A stretch of DNA of 64,000 bases from Acanthornis magna (taxonomy: Eukaryota > Chordata > Aves > Passeriformes > Acanthizidae). Below are positions 37,488-49,900 of the stretch, piece after piece (the stretch's first letter is position 1; every line of letters begins with the position of its first letter). The position numbers and the translations under genes were made by a program. Location: the NCBI GenBank assembly GCA_036785705.1, contig JAWUZG010000056.1, positions 1,861,001 through 1,925,000 on the forward strand. Direction: 5' to 3'. Under the pieces are notes generated by a model. The model was not told the DNA's origin, did not search any database, and worked only from the letters and a program-made list of their open reading frames with translations.

Positions 37488-39960
37488 TAGAATTCCCAGA
37501 AAGTTCTGGGTACTTTAGTTTTAAGTGTTTTAAGTGTTCCAATGTTGAAATACTTTTATAAAGTTATTGCTATACATATAGACTGTTCTAGGTTTATAAT
37601 GATAAAGGATAAGTACTTTTCTCCACTTGTCACATGTATGTGGCTTCTCCCTTTGTGCTTGGCCATGTGATCGGAAAGTGTGTGGGACTGCACACTGGCC
37701 CGAACTGCGGATTTGGGACCTTCCACATGCTCACCTGACCCTGTAGTGGTCTGATATAATGAAACAGCAGTGAGTATTCACTTCAGTTTTCAAAGCCAAA
37801 CGTGTTTTCTTTCTACCTGCTCTAAAAAGAAATGAGATGTCCATGTCCAGGCTCTGGAACAATTACAAACCTTGTAATTATGGTCCTCAGGCAATGAGCT
37901 GGAGGAAATAAGCCCTACCTATACACTGTGCTACTGCTGCTACCTGGTTTTCGCTTACCTTCGGTGATCTGGAGGTGTTACATGCAGAGACAGAGATCAT
38001 TTACATTTGTGTTCAGAGAGCATTTCCAGGATTAACAGCAGTATCTGGTTAAAGCTTTCTGCCTGTCACATGAAGCTGAATGTTATTTTCAAGATGGACC
38101 AATATATTTCTTCCAAAAGCTGCAGTAGGAGAGTAGGTCACCACTAAGAGCTCAGCTTCAAGCTTCAGTCTCTATTTTTAGAGATACATACAAGGAGAAG
38201 AGGGAGAAAGTCTATCAGTTTTCAGGAAAAGCAGCAGTATTTGCACTTTTGAGGTACATGAGCACGTTTTGAAGTTTCTGACAGAAGAGTAGCTGATGCA
38301 AGCATAATGTAAAGCCCATGAATGAGTCTGTTCAGGGAACTTCTTAATGCAGCTACCTCCCCGTGTTCTACCCTTTGAGAAGGCATGAACTTTGTCACAT
38401 AAGACCAGAGTTTGGACATTTTCATTAATTAGCCTTAAAATTTGTATTAGGTTCAAATGGTAGTCAGAAAATCTCTTCCAGCCAATGAGAAAATGTTGCC
38501 CTTTGTTAGTAAACAGGGTCCTGGATGTAAGAGTACCTGTCTGTGTCACTTGGAGGCTGAGCTGTTGGAGAGTTTTGTGGTGTGAGTAGGCAGAAGGTGT
38601 GTCCTGTACAAAATGCAAGGAATGCTCACTGCTCTGGATGGTACTTAACAGCTGTGGCTCCAGTTTCTGTGGAATAGGCGTGGGTAAGGGTCTGCTGTAG
38701 CGCAACACAAGTTACTTGGGTCAGGCTCACTGCAGCTCACATTAAGCTTTTCATGAAGGTACTAATCTATTGTAGGGAAAATTCGGCTGGAATGAAAAAA
38801 GCATATGCTTAATAGCACAGAATGTGCTTTATTGGCAGAAGAACTGCAGTATCGTTCTTTACATTTTTAGTTTATGTTTTGTAAGTGTGAAATGTCAAGA
38901 TAAAACAAACACCAAGTTGCACTGCCTATTACCCACTGCCCTACAAACATGGCATGGCAGCAACACCGGCTTTCAGTGCATGGCAGAGACTCCCTCCACC
39001 CCCAGGGATTTCATTTGTAATTAGAGCAAACAGGGCTCACACTGCCAAAGGTTGCAAACCTCTCTGTCAGGGAATTCTAGTAGTTTTGGGTGAAATTGTA
39101 ATACATTAGGACTTAAAAGGTCAAAGAACAGAAAGTGATCATTCAGAACCTATGCAACCCATGGTTAATGATTATAAAACAGGAGTGAAACAAATCTGTT
39201 TTGTACAATAGGAGGTAAAGCATTACTTTAAAGGAAATTATTTTAAAATGAGTAGTTTGAAAACACTCACTTTGAAGAAGCCCCTTTGCATATTAAGTTG
39301 TAAATTAGCTTGACAAAATTTAGAGTTGACATCAAGAATCCTCTTGAAGAAACTGGAGTTCTAAATGCTACCAGCGTTGAAATTAGTAACTCAAATGTCT
39401 TTGGGATCCAAATGTTCTTTTAGTTTATTAATTTTAAATTTTTTTCTCAGACATAGACTTAGAAGAATCCTGGACTCAACTAGTTGTGATCAGTTTGTGT
39501 TCTTGTATGTGAGAAATTTTTCAAACTCAGTGTATGTTTTTGGAATTAGGATCCTTTATCCGTCTAAAATAGCAAAATAACATACCATTACATGGATGAT
39601 ACTGCATACATAAATTATCACAGTCCTGAGATATGCTTATTAACCTTGCACCTTTGTAGTTCTTGACATCTAAATCTTGAATTGCCTTATCTGTTAAATG
39701 CTGATGACACTTCTGAAAATTCAGTTTGCTTTGTGTGAATTTTTGTGTGTATTGATTTAGAAAATGCAGACTTACACTAAAATTCTTACATCAGGTTAAG
39801 GAAGTTGCACATACACGTGGGTCAAATGGTGAAACTGGTAATTCTTGGTGGTTAATCTTTTGCTGCTTACCTTCTGAAAGGATTATTAGGATTTGTCCTG
39901 CTGTATTAAGATCTGTAGATAACCTTGCACACCTATTGACAGCTTTTTTTTCATCTTCAG

Positions 39961-40916
39961 GACTAATGGCAAAGGAGTAAACCAGCATGGCAGCTATGGT
40001 CCCACCTGTGAAGCTGAAATGGCTTGAACACCTGAACAGCTCCTGGATCACAGAAGACAGTGAATCTATTGCAACGAGGGAGGGAGTTTCTGTCCTCTAT
40101 GCTAAGTTAGTTAGCAATAAAGAAGTAGTGCCATTGCCCCAGCAGGTTCTGTGCCTCAAAGGACCTCAGTTACCAGATTTTGAGCGGGAATCTCTATCTA
40201 GTGATGAACAGGACCACTACTTGGATGCCCTTCTTAGCAGCCAGCTGGCACTGGCAAAGATGGTGTGCTCAGACTCTCCGTTTGCTGGAGCTCTTCGAAA
40301 GCGTCTCCTTGTGCTGCAGCGTGTCTTCTATGCACTTTCTAATAAATACCACGATAAGGGTAAGGTGAAACAGCAACAGCACTCACCAGAAAGCAGTTCT
40401 GGATCCACAGATGTGCACTCTGTCAGCGAACGCCCGAGGTCAAGTACGGATGCACTCATAGAAATGGGAGTTCGGACTGGGCTGAGCTTGTTGTTTGCAC
40501 TGCTGAGACAAAGCTGGATGATGCCTGCGGCAGGACCTGGCCTCAGTCTTTGCAATGATGTTATCCATACTGCAATAGAAGTCGTGAGCTCTTTACCACC
40601 TTTATCTCTAGCAAATGAAAGCAAGATTCCACCAATGGGTTTGGACTGTTTGTCACAAGTAACGACATTTCTTAAAGGCGTAACGATTCCAAACTCTGGG
40701 GCAGATACTTTAGGTCGTAGATTAGCTTCTGAGTTGCTTCTTGGTTTGGCTGCCCAACGAGGTGCCTTGAGATACCTTCTTGAATGGATAGAAATGGCTT
40801 TAGGTGCTTCGGCTGTAGTGAACACCATGGAGAAGTCCAAGTTGCTGCAAAGTCCAGAAGGGATGATCAGCTTTGATTGCTTTATGAGTATATTGACCCA
40901 GATGCGACGATCTCTG
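39961..40916 (+). CDS. HERC1: HERC1 coding exon 1 (5' UTR 39961-39986; residues 1-310)
   Basis: After acceptor CTTCAG come 26 nt of UTR, then 310 codons to donor GTAGGT at 40917, phase 0. It encodes the conserved N-terminus ([19 protein letters not shown]) and a helical region with a Ser-rich loop (SPESSSGS) near residue 135. This single exon carries a fifth of the visible protein. The next intron (1,139 nt) holds nothing I recognise. Confidence 0.97.
39966..39980 (+). other. HERC1: Minimal upstream ORF in the HERC1 start-codon exon
   Basis: Within the 26 nt between the acceptor and the HERC1 ATG is a four-codon frame, ATG GCA AAG GAG TAA. It ends six bases before the main start. Ribosomes that initiate there would have to reinitiate or leak past. 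Whether it is translated is unknown. Confidence 0.6.
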
Positions 40917-43900
40917 GTAGGTATAACCAGCTTTGGCTTTTCTGCATTGCAATGTAGTGGCATTCTTAACTGAATAGTTTCTCCACACCAAATGCCAGTT
41001 TGCTTGCCACCATCTCTTCCTCTCCCTTCCTACCCACCTGTTTCCTCATAGGTAAAGATGAAACAGCAAAACAATCTCTGTGTTGTCATTTTTGGTGTTA
41101 CGTTCTAACTTCAGGGAAAGAATCAGGGAAATACTTGATCCACTTGCAGTTGTACATTCAAGTTCACAGCAAGAAAGTTAGAGAATTCAAAGCTTTGCAA
41201 TGCACTTTGTTTCCTGTTCAGTTATTTTTATCAGACATTCCTGCTCCCCAGTTCACCTGGGCCTCAGCTTAAACATCTTCAGGGTGTTTAGCAGTCTTGC
41301 TGATGCTCAGAGATAAGTGTGATAAGAAAATGAGCTAAGTGGGAAGTGTGGCACACTGCTTTGAAAGCTTCTGGTCCTAGCTGAATATTATTTTTAAAGG
41401 TATGAAATCATTGCACAGTATGCAGTTGGAAGCTGTGCCAAACATCTGCCTCATGTGCTCAGACTGAAACAGGAAATGACTTTTTCCCTCAAGTGGTCAT
41501 TCTTTTCTTTCAAGCTTGTAGTGCTTTTTAATAAACATAAACTTTAAAATCTAAAAAAATATTTTTAAAAGATCTAAAAAATCTTCTAAAGAGTGGGGAC
41601 CATGACAAGAGCATGGAAGTAGCAGTATCTGAACTGGATTAAATGTCCTGATAGGCAACTGGACTTGTTGTTGGTTTTGGGCTATATATATAAAATATGG
41701 AAGATATGTAAACATAAAATTCATTAGGATGAGTAATTTTTAAATAATTATCACTGTAAACAAAAGTACCATGCATTTCATTGTGAAATAGTATTAGGAG
41801 AAATTAACTCTGAACCCAAATACTTTGACAAAACTGAATCAGTAAGAATGCTGGACTTGCATTTCAGACAGTTTTGTTTTCCTGAGGTGTACGCAGATAC
41901 CACAGCTCAGGAGACAGGCAGTGTACTTTTGCTTATAGAAAGAGCCATTAGTTTTTGCTTAGCTGTAAGAACAAATCCCTAATGTATTTTGTTCAGGGTG
42001 ACTGTTTCTCTTTTGGAAGTGTGTTTCTCATAATAACACCATTTAAATGTTGTAGGGATCATCTGCTGATCGAAGTCAGTGGAGAGAGCCAACCAGAACA
42101 TCTGATGGCCTGTGCTCTCTGTATGAGGCAGCTCTGTGTTTATTTGAAGAGGTATGTCTTGAAAAAAACTTTGTTATTGTTGTTTACTACCCCCTCACAT
42201 GTGATTGGTGTGCACATGTGGGTATAGTCCAGTCTTGGCTGAATTATTCTGGGGTAGAAGAGGTGAAAAAAAACATTGAAAAACCAGGATGTAGTGAAAC
42301 AAACTCATTTGGGCAAGCTAATGATATGGCCACGGTGATTAGTGTTTTAGGCAGTTACCATATTGAGGGGCAATTAACGCTGCATTAAACATTGTAACTG
42401 TATAGGAAGAAATACAAAATGCTGCTGTGTAATAAATCTCTGGGCTTAACAGGTTTGTCGAATGGCTTCAGACTATTCAAGGACATGTGCCAGTCCGGAC
42501 AGCATTCAAACGGGTGATGCCCCCATAGTTTCTGAGACCTGTGAAGTTTATGTTTGGGGAAGTAACAGCAGTCATCAGCTGGTAGAAGGAACTCAAGAGA
42601 AAATACTTCAACCCAAGCTTGCTCCAAGTTTTTCTGATGCACAGACGGTGAGTGACATTTATTAGTGGTACATCATGTAACGTTCAGCAGCTTCATAGGC
42701 ACAGTATAAAATTGAAAAGTAGTACTTTATTTCTAGCTGTCGAGTTGTAGTGAAGGGATGACGCTCAGAACTGGTCACAGGTTAATTTACTGAGAATATC
42801 TCACTACTTTTATTGATGCCTGGTAAAAACATTGTTTTGTTTTTAATGACGCACACAGATAAATATCCATGTAACAGGAATAACTGAATTACCTGACTTG
42901 CTCTGTGGAGACAAGTTTAGTTGCCTGGAGTTTTTTTGTGGTTTAGTTTGGGGTTTTTTTAGTGTTGGTTAAAAAGGGTCTTAACTGCTCCATCTTCTTT
43001 TCCATTGGTGGTTTTCATACCCAAGGTTGCCAAGTTTAAAAGCCCAAACTGGGCAAGCTGCTGACACAGCAACCTTAATTAGCTCTCTGAAAATCAGTGT
43101 ACATGCTTTTTCTGCTCTCAGTCACAGATTCTGCGGTTGCAACTGAGCACTTCTATTGATGCATGACACAGAATATAATAGTTTGCTTTTCTGGTGCTGT
43201 ATTGGCTTTGCAGTGTTGACTTAAGTAAAAGCACTTTTTGGTCACTAGACAATTTAGGTGCGTTTTCTGAAATTGTTTCTATGGACATCGCTGGTGTATT
43301 TTATATGCAAATGGGATGCAGGACTGGACATCATAAAGCAAATTTATGCATTCAGAAAACTTTCAAAGCATTAAAAACACTAATACATGAGAATGGAATG
43401 CATGATCTGAATGAATGGGCTACTCTTAATAGTACTGTATACGCCTATACAACATATTTATGTGATTTTTCTGCATAGTCCTCATTGATGATTGTTGTAG
43501 GATTATCTGTATGAAGACATTAATTTCCATTAAATAGGGCTGTGGCCGCCTGCTTGGGGCTGTTTCATGAAGCTTCAGATGGAATCTGCTCTGCACTTCT
43601 GCTCTGTTAAGATTCCTATAGGGAATTATTTCTGTGTTAGTCCATTTGCTATTGGGTCATTCCTCAGCTAAGTGCTGACTTTGCAATAAGGGCAAGTTCT
43701 TAATTTCTTAACAGCTTTTAATCTTATTCCTTTGATGTTCATGTAATTAAAGTGCATAGTCTCAAATGAGTGGATTTTTAGCATTTGGCGTATTTCTGTA
43801 ACATTACCACTTGGTACTGGTTAAAATGAAGCAAAACCTGCAGTGTTTTATCAAGCTGTTACTTAGTCTTTTTTTGCTCTTAAAAAATTAAGATTTGCAT

Positions 43901-46900
43901 CCATGACTTTTGGAGATCTGAATGCAGCACAGGTTCTGCAGTCTGTAGAAGAGATACAAATAAATAAAATAATCACTGTTTACTTACTTTAGTCATGAAA
44001 ATAGATTTAATCATAAAATATTTTCTAAGAATTTTAGTTTTACACTGAAGTCCAAATTGTTTTTAATTATTACATTATGTTATATGAAGAAACCTGACAT
44101 TCTGTTTAAAAATACAGACTTCTAGACCTATATGTGAATTTTGGATTTATCTAATCTGTAATCTAATTTCTCTATTACATCCTTTTTTCTCTTTGTAGAT
44201 TGAAGCTGGACAATATTGTACATTTGTCATTTCTACGGATGGTTCTGTTAGAGCCTGTGGAAAAGGCAGCTATGGGAGACTGGGACTGGGAGACTCTAAC
44301 AATCAGTCCACATTGAAAAAATTGACTTTTGAGCCTCATAGGTCTATTAAAAAGGTGTCATCTTCAAAAGGATCTGATGGTCACACTTTAGCATTTACAA
44401 CAGAAGGGGAAGTCTTCAGCTGGGGTGACGGTGACTACGGAAAACTGGGACATGGAAATAGTTCAACTCAGAAATATCCCAAACTTATTCAGGGTCCCCT
44501 GCAAGGAAAGGTATGTTTTGTGTAGTAGAGCATCAGTTTTTGTTCTGTTCACTTGTGATGTTTCGTAGAGTATGAAATATATAAAATCCTGAGAAAAGGT
44601 TGTGTGTTTTTTCTATACTTCTCTTTGAGGCTGAGTCTGCTTTCCGCAAAACGCTGGAGTCTATGTTTGCCCCTAAGGCCTGTGATTTGGGCAGCGGCAT
44701 TGTCAGAGAAGCTTCTCACAGCCTTGAGTCAAACTTGCTCAGGTGCTGTCACTGAACTGCGGTGACATTCCAGGAAGGAGATGGTTGCTTTCGTTAGCTG
44801 CAACATCAAGGCTTTCATACACAGCTCTTTAGTGTTTTAAACATCCACTGATGCTGCTTTTTTCTCCCGTAAGGCTAGGATATCATGATGTTAAAGCTGC
44901 TTGATAAATAAACCATTAGCAGTTTTACATATAAACTTGCCTTTTTACGTACTTATTTCCCCTTACCAAATAAATAGAAAAGATTGCAGAGACTATATGT
45001 GTACTTAATCCATGCGAAATGAGCAAGTCAGTTCATGTAGACTCCTGAAACGTAACTCTCATAAGCTTTCAAACTTCATACTTGTTTTGTGTAAAAACTT
45101 ACTCTCTCTTTTTGCATGTAAGGTGGTTGTGTGTGTATCAGCGGGCTACAGACACAGTGCTGCTGTTACGGAAGATGGAGAGCTGTACACGTGGGGAGAA
45201 GGAGACTTCGGGAGATTAGGTAATTTGTAAATTTAATGAGATGACTTTGCAAAAGTTCCTGTGTCTAGTAATGATTTTATACGTCTATTTGCCTTGTTTT
45301 CTAATTGTCCCTTCTACATACACATACACATGCACTCAGGTGTGTGCATACAGGTGATTAATGCAGAGACTCTTAAAAGTTTTTAGTGCAGTTAATTTTA
45401 CAAAGATTTTTTAAAAAAAGATTTTTAGTTTCAAGGCAAGTTGCTTTTATTCATTCATAAGACTATATGACTGCTAGTGCCCCTGGAATGGAAACAGTAG
45501 ACGTTTTAAATAAAGTGGAATTCTAGATAAACCTTGTCTAGTATAATGGTAGAATGATTCTTTGAACAGTTAGGAATAACTGGCTAATAATATCAATGGT
45601 CTGATTGTAATAAGGATACTTGATGTTAAGTTTGCCAGAATGGCTTAATGTCCTTTTACCTTAATACATCTGGAATGTTAAATTTAACTGAAACAAGAAA
45701 CTCTGTATCGCTGTCTGCTTCAAGTTCACTTGTCTGTTTCATCATCTTTGCTGTTCAGCTGCTATGCCTGGTGTAAAACCACCCTTCTCAAGCAGGTTCA
45801 GTTGAACCAAGAGGTTTTGTGTAGAAAACTGTTTCAAGTTGGGCTTTATTTCCCTTCTGTTATCTTTTCCTTGAATGTCCCAATCACCAGGTATAGAGGG
45901 TTAAAAGCAAGCGACAGTGGTGGATGATGAGGACAGTGTTTAACAACTTAAACTGTCACAGTTTTCAAGGTAAAATAGAAGTGCTGAGTGTACCCCTCTT
46001 AAGAAAAGAACTCTGGGTAAGAGGTTTAACTGGAATTTTGGTGGGAATTGCAGAAACGTTCTCATTGAGTTTTAGGTTAGTGTGGAGTTTTGATGTGCTT
46101 TGGAGGTCTTGGAGTGTGCACTGGTGAGTTCTAGCACACAGCTAAAAAGTCAGGTTTCATTAGGTCATAGGAAGTTTTCATATTTAATCAGTTATGGATA
46201 CCAGTGGTATAAATTTTCCTCTCTTCTCCATTTTTCTTCCATATCCACAGGATTTCTGTAGTTTATGAGAAATAAAACTTTTTATAAAGCAGGTGATAGC
46301 TGTAATGTATTTGGTTTCTACAGGAAGGACTTGTTAGAGCTGTGCCTGTCTAAAGGCAGTTTAGGGGCTGATCTGTCTGTGCAGTATTGACAGGAGTGAC
46401 AGAGTGCCCTTTTTGCAGCTTCCTCATGCTGTGCAGGATACCTGCTGCCCAGTATTGGGAAGTCTGGCTACCTAATCGCTGCTATTAAAGGCAGTTGTAC
46501 TACTAACTCTTTTTATTTCTCTTCAGCTAGGTAGAAAATAATCATAGGATTTAGAGCCAGTGAGATGTGAGTAGGTGTTCTGGAGTATGTCATAAACATG
46601 AAATGCTTAACTTTACCAACAGATGTCTTCCAAACCTTTACTGCAAATCTTTCCAAAAAGTGGGCAGAAATTATCGTTTGTGATGACTGCAATGCATGTG
46701 GAATTTGCAAAATCTCATGATTGCAAAACAGAAATAAAACTTAAATCTTCACAAAAAGAAAACACTTTATTCTCTTTTCCGTAGGTCATGGTGACAGCAA
46801 CAGCCGCAACATTCCAACTTTAGTAAAAGATATTAGCAATGTAGGAGAGGTTTCCTGTGGCAGTTCACACACTATAGCTCTGTCCAAAGATGGGAGAACA

Positions 46901-49900
46901 GTGTGGTCCTTTGGAGGAGGAGATAATGGTAGGTAAAACTAATGTTTTGGTAGTCATTTTTGTCTTATTCTATCTGCCTTATAGTTTCAGTACTCCTTGC
47001 AGTTTGGTTCTGTTTTTTACTCCTCTTTTGATAGCTCTTCAAGAAAAGGATTCTTATAAAATGTAAATACAATATTTGAAGTTCACCTGCAAGATTATAG
47101 GGTTAAAAAAAGGATTTTTCAGCAGGGGAGGGTTTTCGCAGCAGAAAGGTCAGTGAATGGATGAACAATTCTGGAAAAAATGCTGTGCGAGGACTTTCAA
47201 ATAAGCTCACTCATGATATGACAGTAGCTATTCATGTGCTACAAACCATTACATTTAAACTACCTGGGATTAGTATTTAAATTTTAAAATACACTATAAT
47301 AAATATATGTTTCTTCAAGTCTGTAGTTACTGTAATTTAAAGAGAATAGGTTTTATAAAAATTGTAATAGGTTTTAATTTTAAAAATCTACTCTGACATT
47401 TTTGGAAATCCAGAAAGATTTATTTTGGGATACTTTCAATTGTTGTCTATCCATTTAAACTACCTTCCAGTTGTGTTTCCTCCTTTTGCAGGCAAACTTG
47501 GGCATGGTGATACCAATAGAGTATATAAACCTAAAGTTATAGAAGCCTTGCAAGGAATGTTTATTCGAAAAGTTTGTGCTGGAAGCCAGTCTTCACTTGC
47601 CTTGACATCAACAGGGCAGGTAGGCAAAACCAAGTTTTCACACAAATGACGAGAGCTGGTGAAGAGGGTGTGGGTTCACGTTATCTCAGCATTTATTATT
47701 TTGACTGTTGAGAAAATGTTCAATTAGTACTTAAGTAGAAGTGAAGTTCTTGACTAGAGATTGAAGTACCTAATGTACTAGAGTAATTTAAAATGTGCTT
47801 AGAGTCATGTAAAAACACGCTTTTCAAGATTCTTGCTTAGTCACAGACAATATTATTTTTAGGTCAATAAATGTAACCAGTGTAAAATCAAACTGGATTC
47901 AAGAAACAAACAGCAGTGAAATGATTGTAATTTTTAATGCGTTAACCAACTCGGGTGATTAGGTGATTTAATAGTTTTTTAAAATGTACTTGTATATTAG
48001 AATATAGGTGTTAACTGAAAGTTTTATTTCTAATCTGAAAAATCTCAGGGGAGCTTGGAGATATACGTTGAGGTGGGAAATGAGGGCTCTTCTTGGCATG
48101 ATGGGTGTGTATAATCTGATAAGCGTTCCCACGTGTATAACCCTACTGGCCTCCCCAGCCTCCCCTCGGTGGCTCAAAGGCAGTGGCTTTTCAAAGTGGG
48201 GCTGAGGAATGTTGACATTCTCTGCAGCTGTTTCTTTTGCTGCAGCAGCCTCCCCAGTGCTGTGCTCTGTGCCCAGTCACCTCAGTGGTTTGGGGAAGGG
48301 ATGTACACTGTATGAAGTGCATGTGCCAGCCAGGCGAGTCCTGTACAGGTTATATTGAAAGTGGAATTGCAGTTATTGTGCAGGTGGTTTCCTGGGCTGT
48401 TGTTTGTTGCGCTCACCAGTAACACAGGTTTGACCTGCAGCTTTGTGGTTGGTTTGCTCCAGGTTTACGCGTGGGGCTGCGGGGCCTGCCTTGGCTGTGG
48501 CTCTTCGGAGGCGACTGCGCTCAGACCCAAGCTCATTGAAGAGCTGGCTGCTACCAGAATAGTTGACATTTCCATTGGTGACAGTCACTGTTTGGCACTT
48601 TCTCACGGTAAAGTGAATAAGGTGTAAAAATACGTAATTCTCCTCTTGATCAACAGTTGTATCTCAGTTTTTTTCTACTTTATTTATGTTTATAGATAAT
48701 GAAGTTTATGCTTGGGGTAACAATTCAATGGGACAGTGTGGTCAGGGAAACTCTACTGGCCCCATTACTAAACCGAAGAAAGTAAGTGGTTTAGATGGAG
48801 TTGCAATTCAACAGATTTCAGCAGGAACATCCCATAGCCTTGCCTGGACAGCTCTTCCAAGGGACAGGTAAAAATGACATTGGGGACAGGTGTAATTTTA
48901 TTCTTTTATACAAGCCCATTTTGGGATACATTTAACTATTTCCTGAAGGTGTTCTCCCATCATGTGTGTCAAGTATTCTGGTTGTAATGTTTTGGTCTGG
49001 AGAGTCTTCCTTCCTCTTCTCATACATCCCTCCTCTTTCCTCCCTTCTCTTCTCTAATTGTTGCATGTTAAAAGTGAAAATATATCAGCATCAAAGATTT
49101 GGATATTTCTTCTTAATATATGAACGTTTCTTATGTGCAGTTAGACAAAACCTGCCTCCATTTACTAAAAATTGCCACGTTAGTGGGAAGTGAAACAACT
49201 CAGTATTTTTTATTTTTTGCTTCTGAGGGGATTTTTTTATGGCTTGGGAAGTTTCTTTCAGTGTAATAAATAGTATGCTAATCAGGAGACTTTGGGAAAT
49301 GGGGAAGTTCAGACACATTACTGCGGTGCATTTTAAGATCTTTAGAAAATTCTGTATGGTTGCATGTTAAACTAAAAATAGATGCCTAAATAAATAGTTT
49401 GGTGATTAGTATACAATAACTCAAATAATACTTTTATACCAAAGATGTTAGCAAGTGATTGAAGTGAACCAGTAAACTTTTATATATGGACTAACACAAA
49501 GGAATAGAAAGTCTTAATATTTGGAAGATAATTCAAGGAGAATTTCAAATGCCCTGTTTTCAAGGGAGCTATCAACTAAGAAAATAGACTCAAATAGCAC
49601 TAAGCGGTACTTCTCCTTTTGAGTTCTCTACATTTTATCCAGGTCTCTAATCTGACATTTGTACTAAAACCAGCTTTGGGAGTATTGGTCAGCCTTTGCA
49701 CGAATCAGATTAAATACATATGGCTTCAGATTTATCGCACTGAGGTGTTTTTGTCCATAAATGTGGAGTGTTTGATTGTAAAGAGTTTCACAGAAAAGAG
49801 AGCAGATAATACCTTCATGAGTCAGGAAGTTGGGCTGTCAGAGTTGTATTAGTTTGCTCTAAGAAAGAAAGTGGTTTAGTTAAGTGTGTATTCAACCTGC

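Larger units (their letters stand above)
28067..39960 (+). other. HERC1: HERC1 intron 1 (about 11.9 kb)
   Basis: Runs from the CpG-island donor to the acceptor TTTTTTTTCATCTTCAG at 39944-39960. I see no coding exon inside. It holds a CR1 fragment (31122-31270), an AT microsatellite (31272-31291), a 23-bp imperfect tandem repeat (30580-30625), T-rich runs at about 37408-37418 and 37457-37487, and AT-rich stretches near 28965-29015 and 36385-36420. The 176-codon minus-strand frame at 38178-38708 is not convincing. Confidence 0.6.

Noticed and set aside
38178..38708. 176-codon minus-strand open frame in HERC1 intron 1
   Set aside because: Longest frame in the intron, but no recognisable domain, no promoter-like context and no poly(A) or splice evidence; kept only as a candidate for a homology search.
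40328..40963. 211-codon open frame on the minus strand
   Set aside because: It is exactly antisense to the first HERC1 coding exon, which has strong protein identity and splice sites; the minus frame resembles nothing.
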